Source of the DNA: Haloarcula limicola
GTDB taxonomy: Archaea > Halobacteriota > Halobacteria > Halobacteriales > Haloarculaceae
Direction: 5' to 3'
NCBI RefSeq assembly: GCF_010119205.1
Contig: NZ_WRXM01000004.1
Location: 124,001-188,000 of the forward strand
Length of the DNA stretch: 64,000 nucleotides
In this document: positions 1 through 8,543 of the stretch, in pieces
Position numbering within the stretch: position 1 is the stretch's first letter
Layout: each line of letters opens with the position of its first letter
The notes under the pieces: generated by a model
Database searches by the model: none
Told to the model about the DNA's origin: nothing
Seen by the model: only the letters and a program-made list of their open reading frames with translations
Made by a program: the position numbers and the translations under genes

Positions 1-86
1 GCGATGTGCTCCTGTGCGAACTCACGGGCCTCCTGCTTGACCTCGTGGGCACGTTCGGGCACGGGATACTCGGACAGTAACTCCAT
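1..86 (-). CDS. Acyl-CoA dehydrogenase, N-terminal fragment (runs off window)
   Basis: Only the first 28-29 codons are inside the window, reading leftward from an ATG at 86. The visible peptide starts MELLSEYPVPERAHEV and continues with an EAREFAQEHI helix. This resembles the N-terminal helical domain of haloarchaeal acyl-CoA dehydrogenases, flavoenzymes that oxidise acyl-CoA to enoyl-CoA in fatty-acid breakdown. No catalytic residues are visible. The acyl-CoA ligase at 1045-2697 fits a fatty-acid context. The call rests on a short similarity judged by eye. Confidence 0.5.
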   Translation of the reverse strand, partial: MELLSEYPVPERAHEVKQEAREFAQEHI

Positions 87-213
87 GAAGGCAATGATGA
101 ATCGTGACAACATATACCTCGTGAAACTCGCGAGAACACCGGCGGAGTTGTTTTCCCGAAAACTTTGATAATTAGGACAGTACGTTTTTCCGAGATACCG
201 CCAACTGAAGCGT

Positions 214-990
214 ATGAATCGCCGTGACTACCTCGCAGCGGGACTGGGCGTCGGTGCGGCCGCGCTGAGCGGCTGTTCGTCCTTCCTAGCGGCCGCGGAG
301 ACGCCGCGACCCATCGTGCCCGAAGAACGCCTCGACGCCACCGGCTGGGAAGAGACCGGAGACGACAGCGGCACGGTCCTGGACGAGAGCTACGGGCCGG
401 TGACGCTCGAAGCGGTCCAGCACACGCTCCGATTTCAGGACGTCGCTCTCAGGAAGAGCGTCAGGGAACGGACGCTCGGGGAGGTCGACACCGCGCTGTC
501 GATATTCTTCGCCTCCCGAGTCGACTTCAGCCCGAACCTCGACAACCTCCCGGCGGGCGCCGGGCAGGCCGAGATCGTCGACCAGGTGCAGACCAACGCC
601 CGACAGCAGTTCGAACGGCAGATGGAGAACCAAGGGCTGACGAACGTCGAGGAGGTCGGCACCGGGAACATCGACGTCGACACCGGCGAGACGGCCGAGG
701 CGGTCAACCTCTCGGCGATCTTTCCTTTCGAGGGCATCACTTTCGACGTGAGCGAGGGCCAGAGCGTCGAGGTGCCGGCCGCGGACATCGCCATCGACGC
801 CTTCCTGGCGGTGTGGCACCACGGGGACTACGTCCTCATCTCCGGCGGGGCCCACCCCGCGGAGAACTTCAAGCAGACCATCGAGAGCGACCTGAGCGCG
901 GGCATCAACGTCTCGGTCGACATCGACCTCGGCCTGCAACCCGAGGCCTACCGAACGGAGACGCGCTCGCTCGTCGCGGGCGTGCGGTAA
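214..990 (+). CDS. Secreted lipoprotein, DUF6517-like
   Basis: A 258-residue protein with a Tat-type signal: an RR pair at residues 3-4, a short hydrophobic stretch and a lipobox ending in Cys21 (LSGC). After lipid attachment it should sit on the outer face of the membrane. The rest is acidic and mixed alpha/beta, without catalytic motifs. The overall pattern resembles haloarchaeal lipoproteins I know as DUF6517; the number is from memory. Function is unknown. An AT-rich stretch (ttgataatta) about 45 nt upstream may hold the promoter. It ends just before the convergent acyl-CoA ligase. Confidence 0.75.
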   Translation: MNRRDYLAAGLGVGAAALSGCSSFLAAAETPRPIVPEERLDATGWEETGDDSGTVLDESYGPVTLEAVQHTLRFQDVALRKSVRERTLGEVDTALSIFFASRVDFSPNLDNLPAGAGQAEIVDQVQTNARQQFERQMENQGLTNVEEVGTGNIDVDTGETAEAVNLSAIFPFEGITFDVSEGQSVEVPAADIAIDAFLAVWHHGDYVLISGGAHPAENFKQTIESDLSAGINVSVDIDLGLQPEAYRTETRSLVAGVR

Positions 991-1044
991 CTCGCGACCA
1001 TCGGAGTACCCCGCGGCTACTCAGGGGGGCGTCCTAGGAGACGG

Positions 1045-2697
1045 CTACTCCGGTGCCGCGTCCTCGGGGGCGCGACCTTCGACCAGCGACTCGTCGCCGT
1101 ACTCCTCGCGGAGCGCCTGTTTATCGAACTTGCCGGTCGCCGTCTTGGGCACCTCCTCGATGGTGACGACGCTATCGGGCACCCACCACTTCGGGTACGA
1201 GTCGAGGACGTGGTCGCGCAGTTCCTCGGCCAGCGAGTCGGTGTCGGCGTCCTCGGCGGGCACGACGAGCGCGAGCGGTCGTTCCTGCCAGCGCTCGTGG
1301 GGGACGCCGATGACCGCCGCCTCCGAGACGCCCTCATGGGCCATCAGTTCGTTCTCCAGTTCCTGCGAGGAGATCCACTCGCCGCCGCTCTTGATGACGT
1401 CCTTCGAGCGGTCGACGATCTTGATGTAGCCGTCCTCGTCCACCGAGACCACGTCGCCGGTCTTCAGGTAGCCGTTCTCGAACTCCCGTTCGGTCGCTTC
1501 GGGCCGGGCGAAGTACTCCGTCGTCACCCACGGCCCGCGGATGAGGAGTTCGCCGTAGGCCTCGCCGTCGTGGGGGACCGCCTCGCCCTCGTCGTCGACG
1601 ACCTCGAACTCCAGTCCGGGGACGATGAGTCCCTGTTTCGAGCGCTTCTCCAGTTGCGTCTCGTAATCGGCGTCGTCGAGGCCGTGTTTGAGGTGCGAGA
1701 CGGCCCCGACGGGTGCCGTCTCGGTCATCCCCCACGCGTGGACGAGTTCGACGCCGTGGTCGTCGAAGAAGCGAATCATCGCCTCGGGGGCGGCGCTCCC
1801 GCCGACGACGAGGCGCTCTAACTGCGAGAGGTCGACATCGTTCTCCTTGACGTAGTCCATCAGCCCCAGCCACACCGTCGGGACGCCCGCGGTGATGGTG
1901 ACGCCCTCCGACTCGATGAGGTGCGCGAGGTCAGCCGGCTCCGGTTGCGGGCCGGGATAGACCTGTTTGGCACCGCCGGCCGTCGCGGAGAACGGCAGGC
2001 CCCACGCGTTGACGTGGAACATGGGGACGACGGGCATCACCACGTCGTCCTCGGCCAGCGGGAGGCCCTGCGGCGTCTGGAGCGCCATCGTGTGCGACCA
2101 GAGCATCTGCTGGGTGTACTCGACGCCCTTCGGCCGTCCCGTCGTCCCCGAGGTGTAACAGAGCCCCGCGGGCCGCTCCTCGTCCAGTTCGGGCCAGTCG
2201 TACGTCGTCGAGTGACCGTCGACGAACGAGTCGTAGGCGACGGCGTCGAGGTCCGTCTCGGGAACCGACTCGCCCATGACGACGAACCGCTCGACGGAAT
2301 CGAACGGGTCGGGGTCGTCCGCCACCGAGCCCTCCAGTTTCGGGAGGAACGACTGATCGACGAAGATTGTCTCGTCTTCCGCGTTCTCGACGATGTACTG
2401 GACGTGTTTGTCGGGGAGCAGGGGGTTGATGGTGTGGAGCTGCGCTCCCATTCCCGGTATCCCGAAGTACGTCTCGAAGTGACGGTGGTGGTTCCAGCAG
2501 AAGGTTCCGAGCCGTTCGCCGTCGCCGTACCCCGCTGCGTCCAGCGCGTTGGCGAGTTGGGCCACTCGGTCGGCGTACGTCCCGTAGTCGTACCGCGTAA
2601 TTCCGTCGTGGGTACGGGAGACGACCTCCGTCTCCGGGTACAGTTGGGCCGCGCGCCACAGGAACGGTCGAAGCGTCTGGGGTGAACCTCCCGGCAT
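1045..2697 (-). CDS. Long/medium-chain fatty acyl-CoA ligase (AMP-forming)
   Basis: A 550-residue enzyme of the ANL adenylate-forming superfamily. The phosphate-binding motif YTSGTTGRPKGV is at residues 181-192. A GMTETAP motif follows near 330, the hinge and ADP-ribose contact (TGD, then DRSKDVIKSGGEW) near 410-440, and a C-terminal TGKFDK carrying the catalytic lysine near 515. It should activate a carboxylic acid, probably a fatty acid, with ATP and CoA for beta-oxidation. Chain-length preference cannot be read. The start at 2697 lies about 35-40 nt downstream of an AT-rich TATA-like box on the minus strand. Confidence 0.9.
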   Translation of the reverse strand: MPGGSPQTLRPFLWRAAQLYPETEVVSRTHDGITRYDYGTYADRVAQLANALDAAGYGDGERLGTFCWNHHRHFETYFGIPGMGAQLHTINPLLPDKHVQYIVENAEDETIFVDQSFLPKLEGSVADDPDPFDSVERFVVMGESVPETDLDAVAYDSFVDGHSTTYDWPELDEERPAGLCYTSGTTGRPKGVEYTQQMLWSHTMALQTPQGLPLAEDDVVMPVVPMFHVNAWGLPFSATAGGAKQVYPGPQPEPADLAHLIESEGVTITAGVPTVWLGLMDYVKENDVDLSQLERLVVGGSAAPEAMIRFFDDHGVELVHAWGMTETAPVGAVSHLKHGLDDADYETQLEKRSKQGLIVPGLEFEVVDDEGEAVPHDGEAYGELLIRGPWVTTEYFARPEATEREFENGYLKTGDVVSVDEDGYIKIVDRSKDVIKSGGEWISSQELENELMAHEGVSEAAVIGVPHERWQERPLALVVPAEDADTDSLAEELRDHVLDSYPKWWVPDSVVTIEEVPKTATGKFDKQALREEYGDESLVEGRAPEDAAPE

Positions 2698-2727
2698 ACC
2701 GTGTGCCTAGTGCTCACCCTACAAGAG

Positions 2728-2744
2728 GCTATGTAAATTAATAG
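2728..2744 (-). promoter_or_regulatory. TATA-like promoter of the acyl-CoA ligase
   Basis: An AT-rich stretch (attaatttacat on the minus strand) lies 31-47 nt upstream of the ATG at 2697 in otherwise GC-rich DNA. Spacing fits an archaeal TATA box with a leaderless or very short-leader transcript. Confidence 0.45.
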
Positions 2745-2773
2745 TGAAGGATGAGGAGTTGTGCCGTCGTAGG

Positions 2774-3376
2774 TCAGACCTCGATCTGTTGCATGAGACT
2801 GACGAGTTCCTCGAGCTCCGGGAACGTGTAGACCTTCACGTTGATGTCGGAATCCAACGCGTGGACCCGCGAGTCGAACATCAGCGCCATCTCGTTGCCG
2901 CGGTCGCCGACCAGTTTGTCCACCATCCCGCTTCCGGGTCCGAAGGTGAAGTTCGGCGTCGAGATGTCGATGGTCGTGTCCAGCACGTTCGCCCACCCGT
3001 CGATGAACCCGCTGGTCATGATGTTGCCGATCTCCTGGATCGCCGAGCGCTCCATGTCGGTGAAGCCCTCGCCGTCGGGGTTCGTCTCGCCCATGTCGCC
3101 GATCATGCCCTGGGCGAGGTCCTTCGCGCTCCGGGCGTTGAACAGGAAGAGGATGTAGCCGTGGGGCTTCTCGACCATCTCGATGCTGATGCCGATCTGC
3201 TTCTCGTCGCCGATGTGGGTCTTGATGTCCGGGATGTCGATGAAGTTGATCTTCGTGATCTCCATCTCCGTCTCCATCCCCGTCATCTGGCTCAGGTGGT
3301 CGGCCACGGTGTTTCCCCCCTCCTTGGCCATCTGGTTGAACAGGCCGAGTTTCCGGATATCTATCATCAGACTCAT
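2774..3376 (-). CDS. cheC: Chemotaxis phosphatase CheC
   Basis: A 200-residue CheC/CheX/FliY-family protein. In archaea CheC dephosphorylates CheY-P or acts with CheD. The family's catalytic signature, an acid/Ser then ExxN, is clear in the second helix (Ser111, Glu115, Asn118 within SAIQEIGNIM). A weaker first copy lies at Glu19-Asn22, where the residue four before Glu is Gln instead of Ser/Asp. CheC with one strong and one degenerate site is common. No other che gene or archaellum gene is in the window, so this is a stand-alone copy. A TATA-like stretch (cttatgtg) lies about 36-43 nt upstream. Confidence 0.88.
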   Translation of the reverse strand: MSLMIDIRKLGLFNQMAKEGGNTVADHLSQMTGMETEMEITKINFIDIPDIKTHIGDEKQIGISIEMVEKPHGYILFLFNARSAKDLAQGMIGDMGETNPDGEGFTDMERSAIQEIGNIMTSGFIDGWANVLDTTIDISTPNFTFGPGSGMVDKLVGDRGNEMALMFDSRVHALDSDINVKVYTFPELEELVSLMQQIEV

Positions 3377-3453
3377 GCGTAGTCAGTCGGCCCCGACTTG
3401 CCGGCCCTCCCACATAAGCTATGCACCCCCATTTTCGCGGGCGAGAATCGGGT

Positions 3454-3837
3454 CTAGAACTGTTCTGCGGTGTCGATACCGACGACGAGTCCGCACTCGC
3501 CGCCGTCGAAGTCGTCGTCTCCTTGGACGGCGTCGGCGAAGAGCAGTTCGGCCTGTTCGGTGTGTGCGAGCTTGACCGCCGACGCGACGCCCTCGTCGAA
3601 GTCGAAGTCCGCGAGCAGTTCGTCGGCGGCGGATTCCGGGACTCGGTAGGCCCGCACGCCGTCGACGGTGACGTAGGGCTCGCTCTCGAACCCGGAGTGT
3701 CGCCCGAGCAACTCGGGGTGGAAGACCACGAGCGCGTCCGCCAGCGCCTCTCGGTCGACGCCGACCGTCTCGGCCGCGTGGTCGATCCTCGCCTCGTCGA
3801 TGGCAACTTCGTTCGCCGTCGTATCCTCGGAAGTCAT
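3454..3837 (-). CDS. Uncharacterised haloarchaeal protein, 127 aa
   Basis: The ATG at 3837 (MTSEDTTANEVA) is chosen because the frame upstream encodes only Arg- and Ser-rich residues atypical of haloarchaeal proteins. The product is strongly acidic, has no membrane segment, and holds a helical N-terminal half (DREALADALVVFHPELLG) followed by a small beta-rich region. I do not recognise the family. It lies between cheC and an O-methyltransferase on the same strand, with no clear functional link. Confidence 0.7.
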   Translation of the reverse strand: MTSEDTTANEVAIDEARIDHAAETVGVDREALADALVVFHPELLGRHSGFESEPYVTVDGVRAYRVPESAADELLADFDFDEGVASAVKLAHTEQAELLFADAVQGDDDFDGGECGLVVGIDTAEQF

Positions 3838-3904
3838 CGTTCGCTTCCGCCTTCGTCGCCGTCCCCTTTCGTTCTGACGGCCCTCGGCGACGCGAACCGA
3901 CCGC

Positions 3905-4573
3905 TCAGGCGACGCGGACGCTGACGGCGACGCCCTCACCGAGCGGGAGGAGTCCCGTCTCGAAGTCCGGGTCGTCCCGAACTCGCTCGAGATACGTCGC
4001 GACGCCGCGGCTCATCTCGTTCGCCGCCACGTCCTCGCCGTCGAGCAGCGCCCGCACGTCGTCGAAATCCAGCGGGCCGGCCTCGATCGCGTTGTCCGCG
4101 GCGACGACGCCGCCGACGGGCACCTTCTCGCGGACCGCCTCGAACGCCTCGGCGTAGCGGTCCTTCTCGTTGTCGACGAGTACCACGTCGAAGGGACCGT
4201 CGTAGTCGTCGACGATCTCGATGGCGTCGCCGTGTTCGAACGCCGCCCGGTCGGCGTAGCCGCCCCGCGAGAGGAACTCGCGGGCCTCGTCGAGTTCGTC
4301 GGCGTCGATCTCTGTCAGCACGATCTCGCCGTCCTCGGGGAGCGCCGGGGCCATCCAGTACGCCGAGTAGCCGAAGCCGGAGCCGAACTCGAAGACGCGT
4401 TCGGCGTCGGTCAGGCGGGCGAACAGGCGGAGCCACCCGCCGACGGCGGGACCGACCGTCGGGAACCCCTCCCGGTCGGCCTTCGCGTCCATCTCGTCGA
4501 TGACCTCGTCGGGGTCGGGCGAGAGCGTCCGGGCGAACTGTTCGGTGACGTCGGGCAGCGGGTCTTCGCTCAT
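3905..4573 (-). CDS. SAM-dependent O-methyltransferase-like protein
   Basis: A 222-residue class I methyltransferase. The SAM-binding glycine loop FEFGSGFGYSA is at residues 61-71, an acidic ribose contact (TEID) follows near 87-90, and a VLVDNEK segment resembling the DxxK region of catechol-type O-methyltransferases is at 131-137. The ATG at 4573 is preferred over an upstream in-frame start because the intervening 12 residues are uncharacteristic. The methyl acceptor cannot be predicted. The gene lies between the 127-residue protein and the MscS channel on the same strand. Confidence 0.85.
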   Translation of the reverse strand: MSEDPLPDVTEQFARTLSPDPDEVIDEMDAKADREGFPTVGPAVGGWLRLFARLTDAERVFEFGSGFGYSAYWMAPALPEDGEIVLTEIDADELDEAREFLSRGGYADRAAFEHGDAIEIVDDYDGPFDVVLVDNEKDRYAEAFEAVREKVPVGGVVAADNAIEAGPLDFDDVRALLDGEDVAANEMSRGVATYLERVRDDPDFETGLLPLGEGVAVSVRVA

Positions 4574-4618
4574 ATTTCGAGCGGTCGAGGGGTACGGACA
4601 AAAAGGCACCCGCGTCGG

Positions 4619-5569
4619 TCACCGGTTCCGACTGACGGGGAACTTCACCCTGTCGGGGTGTTCGTTGAACGCGGCGAGGACGCGCCGGTACAGTTCGTTC
4701 CGCACCCGCTGTCCCCGTCGCGGGTGGACGAGATAGCGCAGACGAAAGGCGACCCACGACTCCTCCTGGACGACGTTGACCGTCGGCCGGTCCTGCACTT
4801 CCAGTTCCACCGGCGTCTCCGCGAGGCGCTCGCGGTAGCGCTCGATGCGGGCGGCCATCTCGTCGCCGAGGTAGTCGTCGGCGACGGTCCGCATCGTCTC
4901 CGTGGCGAACTCGAAATCCGTCTCGTAGGCGACCTGCACCGTCAGTTCGTTCCAGACGTAGGGGAACTCCTCGCGGGTGTAGTTCTTGACGTGCGAGGAG
5001 AGGACGACGCTGTTGGGGAGCGTGATGCTGCGGCCGGAGGGCTGGTTCGAGGAGACGAGGTCGCCGTTTATCTCCCACAGCGTCGTCACGAGGAAGGAGA
5101 CTTCCACGACGTCGCCCTTCGAGTCCTCGATGGCGACGCGGTCGCCCACCTGATACGGCCGCTTGACCATGATGTAGAGCCACCCGATGAGCGAGAACAG
5201 CGGCTGTTGGAGCGCGAACGTGACCGCGAAGCCGACGACGCCGAGCGAGAACAGGAGGCCGACCCACTGTTCGGTGAGGACGCCGAGGGCGGCGACGGTC
5301 CCGGCGGCGCCGAAGCCGAGACGAAAGAGGTTCTTCGCGTCGTGGCGGCGGCGCTTGTCCGCCGTCCGCTGGTCGTAGACGCCGAGGGCGATGCGGTAAC
5401 AGCCGTAGGCGGCGAAGGCGGCGACGAGCAGCGAGAGGGCCTTCACGAGGAGGAACGACACGGTGACTCCCTGCACGGACCCGTCGATTCCCACCCGCCG
5501 GACGAGCGCGACCCCACCGGCACAGACGAACGCAGCCACGAGCGACAGATATCCGACTGGACGACTCAC
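4619..5569 (-). CDS. MscS-family mechanosensitive channel
   Basis: A 316-residue small-conductance mechanosensitive channel homologue. Three to four hydrophobic segments (about 5-22, 38-62, 85-97 and 103-120) are followed by the Gly/Ala/Phe-rich pore-lining helix and the conserved start of the beta domain (RPYQVGDRVAIED, 137-149), then a mixed alpha/beta cytoplasmic domain. Channels of this family release solutes on hypo-osmotic shock. The 79-nt gap to the divergent HPr gene holds both promoters. Confidence 0.9.
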   Translation of the reverse strand: MSRPVGYLSLVAAFVCAGGVALVRRVGIDGSVQGVTVSFLLVKALSLLVAAFAAYGCYRIALGVYDQRTADKRRRHDAKNLFRLGFGAAGTVAALGVLTEQWVGLLFSLGVVGFAVTFALQQPLFSLIGWLYIMVKRPYQVGDRVAIEDSKGDVVEVSFLVTTLWEINGDLVSSNQPSGRSITLPNSVVLSSHVKNYTREEFPYVWNELTVQVAYETDFEFATETMRTVADDYLGDEMAARIERYRERLAETPVELEVQDRPTVNVVQEESWVAFRLRYLVHPRRGQRVRNELYRRVLAAFNEHPDRVKFPVSRNR

Positions 5570-5648
5570 ACCGTGGCCGATGCGAGGGGACCACTAAACC
5601 ATTGTGAGTCTCCAACACGGTGATAGTCCTCGCGCCCGACGTATTGGC

Positions 5649-5987
5649 ATGGATCGAACTGTCGAAATCGTCCCGGAAGCGGGACTTCACGCTCGCCCCG
5701 CCTCGAAGCTCGTCCAGACCGCCAACGCGTACGACGCGACGGTGCGGATCGGACACGCGGGCGCGGACGACGATGAGTTGGTGTCCGCCGACAGCATGCT
5801 CGCGGTCACCGGGCTGAACGCGCAGCAGGGTGACGAGGTGGTGCTCGTCGCGGAGGGCAGCGACGCGGAAGCGGCGCTCGACGCCCTCGAAGCGGTGTTG
5901 ACGACGCCGGTCGAGGACGAGGACGGCTCGGCGGCGGGCGCGGAGGACGCCGAGGCCGAGACGGGAGACACGGAGGGCGACCCGTGA
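5649..5987 (+). CDS. ptsH: Phosphocarrier protein HPr
   Basis: A 112-residue HPr. The phosphorylated histidine is His14 in GLHARPA, and a regulatory-type serine region (VSADSMLAVTGL) lies near residues 45-56. Beyond the usual 85-90 residue fold there is an acidic tail of about 25 residues. The start at 5649 is chosen because the fold begins immediately there (MDRTVEIVPEAGLH). The stop overlaps the GTG start of Enzyme I by 4 nt (GTGA), so the two are co-translated. Given the dha operon nearby, its likely partner is DhaM. Confidence 0.92.
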   Translation: MDRTVEIVPEAGLHARPASKLVQTANAYDATVRIGHAGADDDELVSADSMLAVTGLNAQQGDEVVLVAEGSDAEAALDALEAVLTTPVEDEDGSAAGAEDAEAETGDTEGDP

Positions 5988-7672
5988 CGACGCTCACCGG
6001 CATCGGGAGCACGCCGCTTTCCGGGGTCGGTACCGCCCGCTGGTTCCGACCCGACGCGCTCGAACTCCCCGACCGACCGGACCCCGAGACGGTCGATACC
6101 GCCGACCAGCGAGAGCGGTTCGAGGACGCCCGCGACGCGGCCCGCGAGGCCATCCAGACGGCGCGCGACCGAGCCGCGGAGCGCGTCGGCGAGGACGAGG
6201 CCGCCGTCTTCGACGCCCACGAGCAGTTCCTCGACGACCCGCAGCTGGTCGGGCAGATCGAGGACGCCATCGACGACGGGACGACCGCCGAACACGCCGT
6301 CTCGGACGCCTACGGCGACGCCGTCTCGCAGTTCGAGGGGATGGAGGGCCGGATGGCCGAGCGCGCCGACGACCTGCGCGACGTGCGCGACCGCCTCCTG
6401 CGCGAACTGCTCGGCGTCGAGACGGCCGATCTGGGCTCGCTCCCCGACGGGACGGTCCTACTGGCCGAGCGGCTGACGCCCAGCGACACCGCCGAACTGG
6501 ACCCCGAGGCGGTCGCGGGCATCGCCACCGTCACCGGCGGCCGCACCTCGCACGCGGCCATCATCGCCCGCTCGCTGGCGATTCCCGCCGTCGTCGGCGT
6601 CGGCGACGCGCTGTTGGACGTCACCGAGGGCGCGACGGTCCTCGTGGACGGCGAGGCGGGCGAAGTCGTTCTCGACCCGGACGAGAAGCGCCGCGAGTCC
6701 GTCTCGGAACTCGACGCGCCGGTCGAGACCGAGCGCGTCTCGACGGCCGACGGCCGCGAGATCGAGGTCGCCGCGAACGTCGGCCGACCAGCCGAACTCG
6801 ACCCCGCGGTCGCCCGCGGCGCGGACGGCATCGGCCTCTTCCGCACCGAGTTCCTCTTCCTCGACCGGGAAGGGCCGCCCGGCGAGGACGAGCAGTTCGA
6901 GGCGATCACGGCGGCGCTCAACGCCTTTCCCGGGGAGCGCGTCGTCGTTCGGACGCTCGACGTGGGCGGCGACAAACAGGTACCCTACCTCGACCTGCCG
7001 AGCGAACCGAACCCGTTCCTCGGTCGCCGCGGCGTCCGCCTCTCGCTGTCGGCTCACGCCGACCTCTTCGAGACGCAGTTGCGGGCGCTGCTCCGCGCGG
7101 CGGCGACCGACGGCGGCGGGGACCTCGCCGTGATGGTGCCGATGGTCGCCCGCGTCGAGGAGGTCGAGGACGTGCTGGAGCGGGTCGAAGGCGTCGCCGC
7201 CGACCTCGAACGCGAGGGCGTCGCCCACGCGGTGCCCGACCTCGGCGCGATGGTCGAGACGCCCGCCGCCACCGAGATGGCCGAGGCGCTCGCAGCCAGA
7301 CTGGACTTCCTCTCGATCGGGACGAACGACCTCACGCAGTACGTGATGGCCGCCGACCGCGAGAACGACGGCGTCGCCGACCTCCACGACCCGCTCCATC
7401 CCGCGGTCCTCCGAGCGATCGACCGGACGGTGCGGGCCGGCCACGACGGCGGCGCGTGGGTCGGAATGTGCGGCGAGATGGCCGGCGACCCCGACCTGAC
7501 GCCGCTGCTGGTCGGACTGGGACTGGACGAACTCTCGATGAGCGCGGTGACCGTCCCGGCGGTCAAACAGCGGGTGGGAGACATCGACAGCGAGGCGGCG
7601 CGCGAACTCGCGGGCGAGGCGTTGGCCTGCGAGACGCGGGCGGCCGTGCAGTCCGCGCTGGCGAGGGAGTGA
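5984..7672 (+). CDS. ptsI: Phosphoenolpyruvate-protein phosphotransferase (Enzyme I)
   Basis: A 562-residue PTS Enzyme I starting at GTG. The N-terminal helical/phosphohistidine domain carries the active site GGRTSHAAIIAR with His190. The C-terminal PEP-binding barrel shows GIGLFRTEFLF, the LGRRGVRLSL region, and a GMCGEMAGDP segment with the conserved Cys near the end. It takes phosphate from PEP to HPr. No sugar permease EIIB/C genes are visible, while dhaKLM lies 0.5 kb downstream on the other strand. This fits phosphate supply for dihydroxyacetone phosphorylation. Confidence 0.93.
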   Translation: MTTLTGIGSTPLSGVGTARWFRPDALELPDRPDPETVDTADQRERFEDARDAAREAIQTARDRAAERVGEDEAAVFDAHEQFLDDPQLVGQIEDAIDDGTTAEHAVSDAYGDAVSQFEGMEGRMAERADDLRDVRDRLLRELLGVETADLGSLPDGTVLLAERLTPSDTAELDPEAVAGIATVTGGRTSHAAIIARSLAIPAVVGVGDALLDVTEGATVLVDGEAGEVVLDPDEKRRESVSELDAPVETERVSTADGREIEVAANVGRPAELDPAVARGADGIGLFRTEFLFLDREGPPGEDEQFEAITAALNAFPGERVVVRTLDVGGDKQVPYLDLPSEPNPFLGRRGVRLSLSAHADLFETQLRALLRAAATDGGGDLAVMVPMVARVEEVEDVLERVEGVAADLEREGVAHAVPDLGAMVETPAATEMAEALAARLDFLSIGTNDLTQYVMAADRENDGVADLHDPLHPAVLRAIDRTVRAGHDGGAWVGMCGEMAGDPDLTPLLVGLGLDELSMSAVTVPAVKQRVGDIDSEAARELAGEALACETRAAVQSALARE

Positions 7673-7686
7673 AACCTTACTAATCC

Positions 7687-7695
7687 TATATTTAT
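7687..7695 (+). promoter_or_regulatory. TATA box of the flavin-binding protein gene
   Basis: The sequence tatatttat lies 22-30 nt before the ATG at 7717 in GC-rich surroundings. This is ideal archaeal spacing for a leaderless transcript. Confidence 0.6.
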
Positions 7696-7716
7696 CTCGC
7701 TCCCCTACGTCCGCGT

Positions 7717-8157
7717 ATGGCTCGAACCGACATGGACGCCATCGAGATAGCCGACTTCCTCAGGAGCCAGCGAACCGGCGTGTTGTGTCTCGCCCGGGAC
7801 GACGACAGCTACGGCGTGCCGCTGTCGTTCGTCTACCGCGACGACGACTCGGGCATCTACTTCCGGATGGGGTACGCCCCCGGCAGTCAGAAACGGAAGT
7901 TCCTCGACGCGACCGACCACGCCACGTTCGTCGTCTACGGGCAGACCGACGAGGGCTGGCGTAGCGTCGTCGCCGAGGGGACGCTCGACGTGCTGACCGA
8001 GGACAACGTCGACTCGGCCGTCGAGGAGGCCACGAAGGCGCTCGACATCCCGTACTACGAGGTCCACGACAGACCCGTCGAAGACTTGGAGTTCAACATC
8101 GTCCGCCTCCAGATCAGCCACCTCAGCGGTATCGTCGAGGGTCACGAAGGCCGATAG
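7717..8157 (+). CDS. Pyridoxamine 5'-phosphate oxidase-like flavin-binding protein
   Basis: A 146-residue split-barrel FMN-binding protein. The family pattern begins with a short helix (IADFLRSQRTGVLCLA), then a strand with the YGVPLSFVYRDDD segment and the FRMGYAPGSQKRKFL phosphate-binding region. Such small PPOX proteins are common in haloarchaea as oxidoreductases or general flavin binders, and the substrate is unknown. It is monocistronic, with a strong TATA box and converging dhaM. Confidence 0.8.
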   Translation: MARTDMDAIEIADFLRSQRTGVLCLARDDDSYGVPLSFVYRDDDSGIYFRMGYAPGSQKRKFLDATDHATFVVYGQTDEGWRSVVAEGTLDVLTEDNVDSAVEEATKALDIPYYEVHDRPVEDLEFNIVRLQISHLSGIVEGHEGR

Positions 8158-8162
8158 CCGAC

Positions 8163-8543
8163 TCAGAGCTTGTCGACGTCGCGGGCGGCCTCGGCCTGCT
8201 CGCGGACCGAATCGAGCGTCGCTTTCGGACTCGTCGCGGCGACGGCGGCGTTGACCGCGCCCTCCAGCACCGGCGCGTCCGCGACGACCGCGTCCGCGTC
8301 GCTCATCTCGATGGCGACGTCGGCGTTCATCACGGCGCTCCCGAGGTCCACGAGGACGACGACGCCGTCGCCCTCCTCGGCCGCGTCGAGCGCGTCCACG
8401 ATGTCGTCCGGGACGGTGCCGATGCCGCCCTGCCCGTCGCCGCCGACGGGCTCGATGCGGGTGTCTCCGCCCATCTCCGTCGCGACTTCGGCGATGCCCT
8501 CGGCGGCTTTCCGACTGTGCGAGACGACGACGAGGCCGACCAT
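8163..8543 (-). CDS. dhaM: Dihydroxyacetone kinase phosphotransfer subunit DhaM
   Basis: A 126-residue protein of the EIIA-mannose fold. The phosphorylated histidine is His9 in VVSHSRKAAEG; the GGDGQGGIGT loop and VLVDLGSAVMN motif are typical of DhaM. Unlike the three-domain E. coli DhaM, it lacks fused HPr and Enzyme I domains, so it needs separate HPr and EI, which are encoded at 5649-7672. It rephosphorylates ADP bound to DhaL. Its ATG overlaps the dhaL stop (ATGA), and it is the last gene of the dhaK-dhaL-dhaM operon. Confidence 0.93.
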   Translation of the reverse strand: MVGLVVVSHSRKAAEGIAEVATEMGGDTRIEPVGGDGQGGIGTVPDDIVDALDAAEEGDGVVVLVDLGSAVMNADVAIEMSDADAVVADAPVLEGAVNAAVAATSPKATLDSVREQAEAARDVDKL

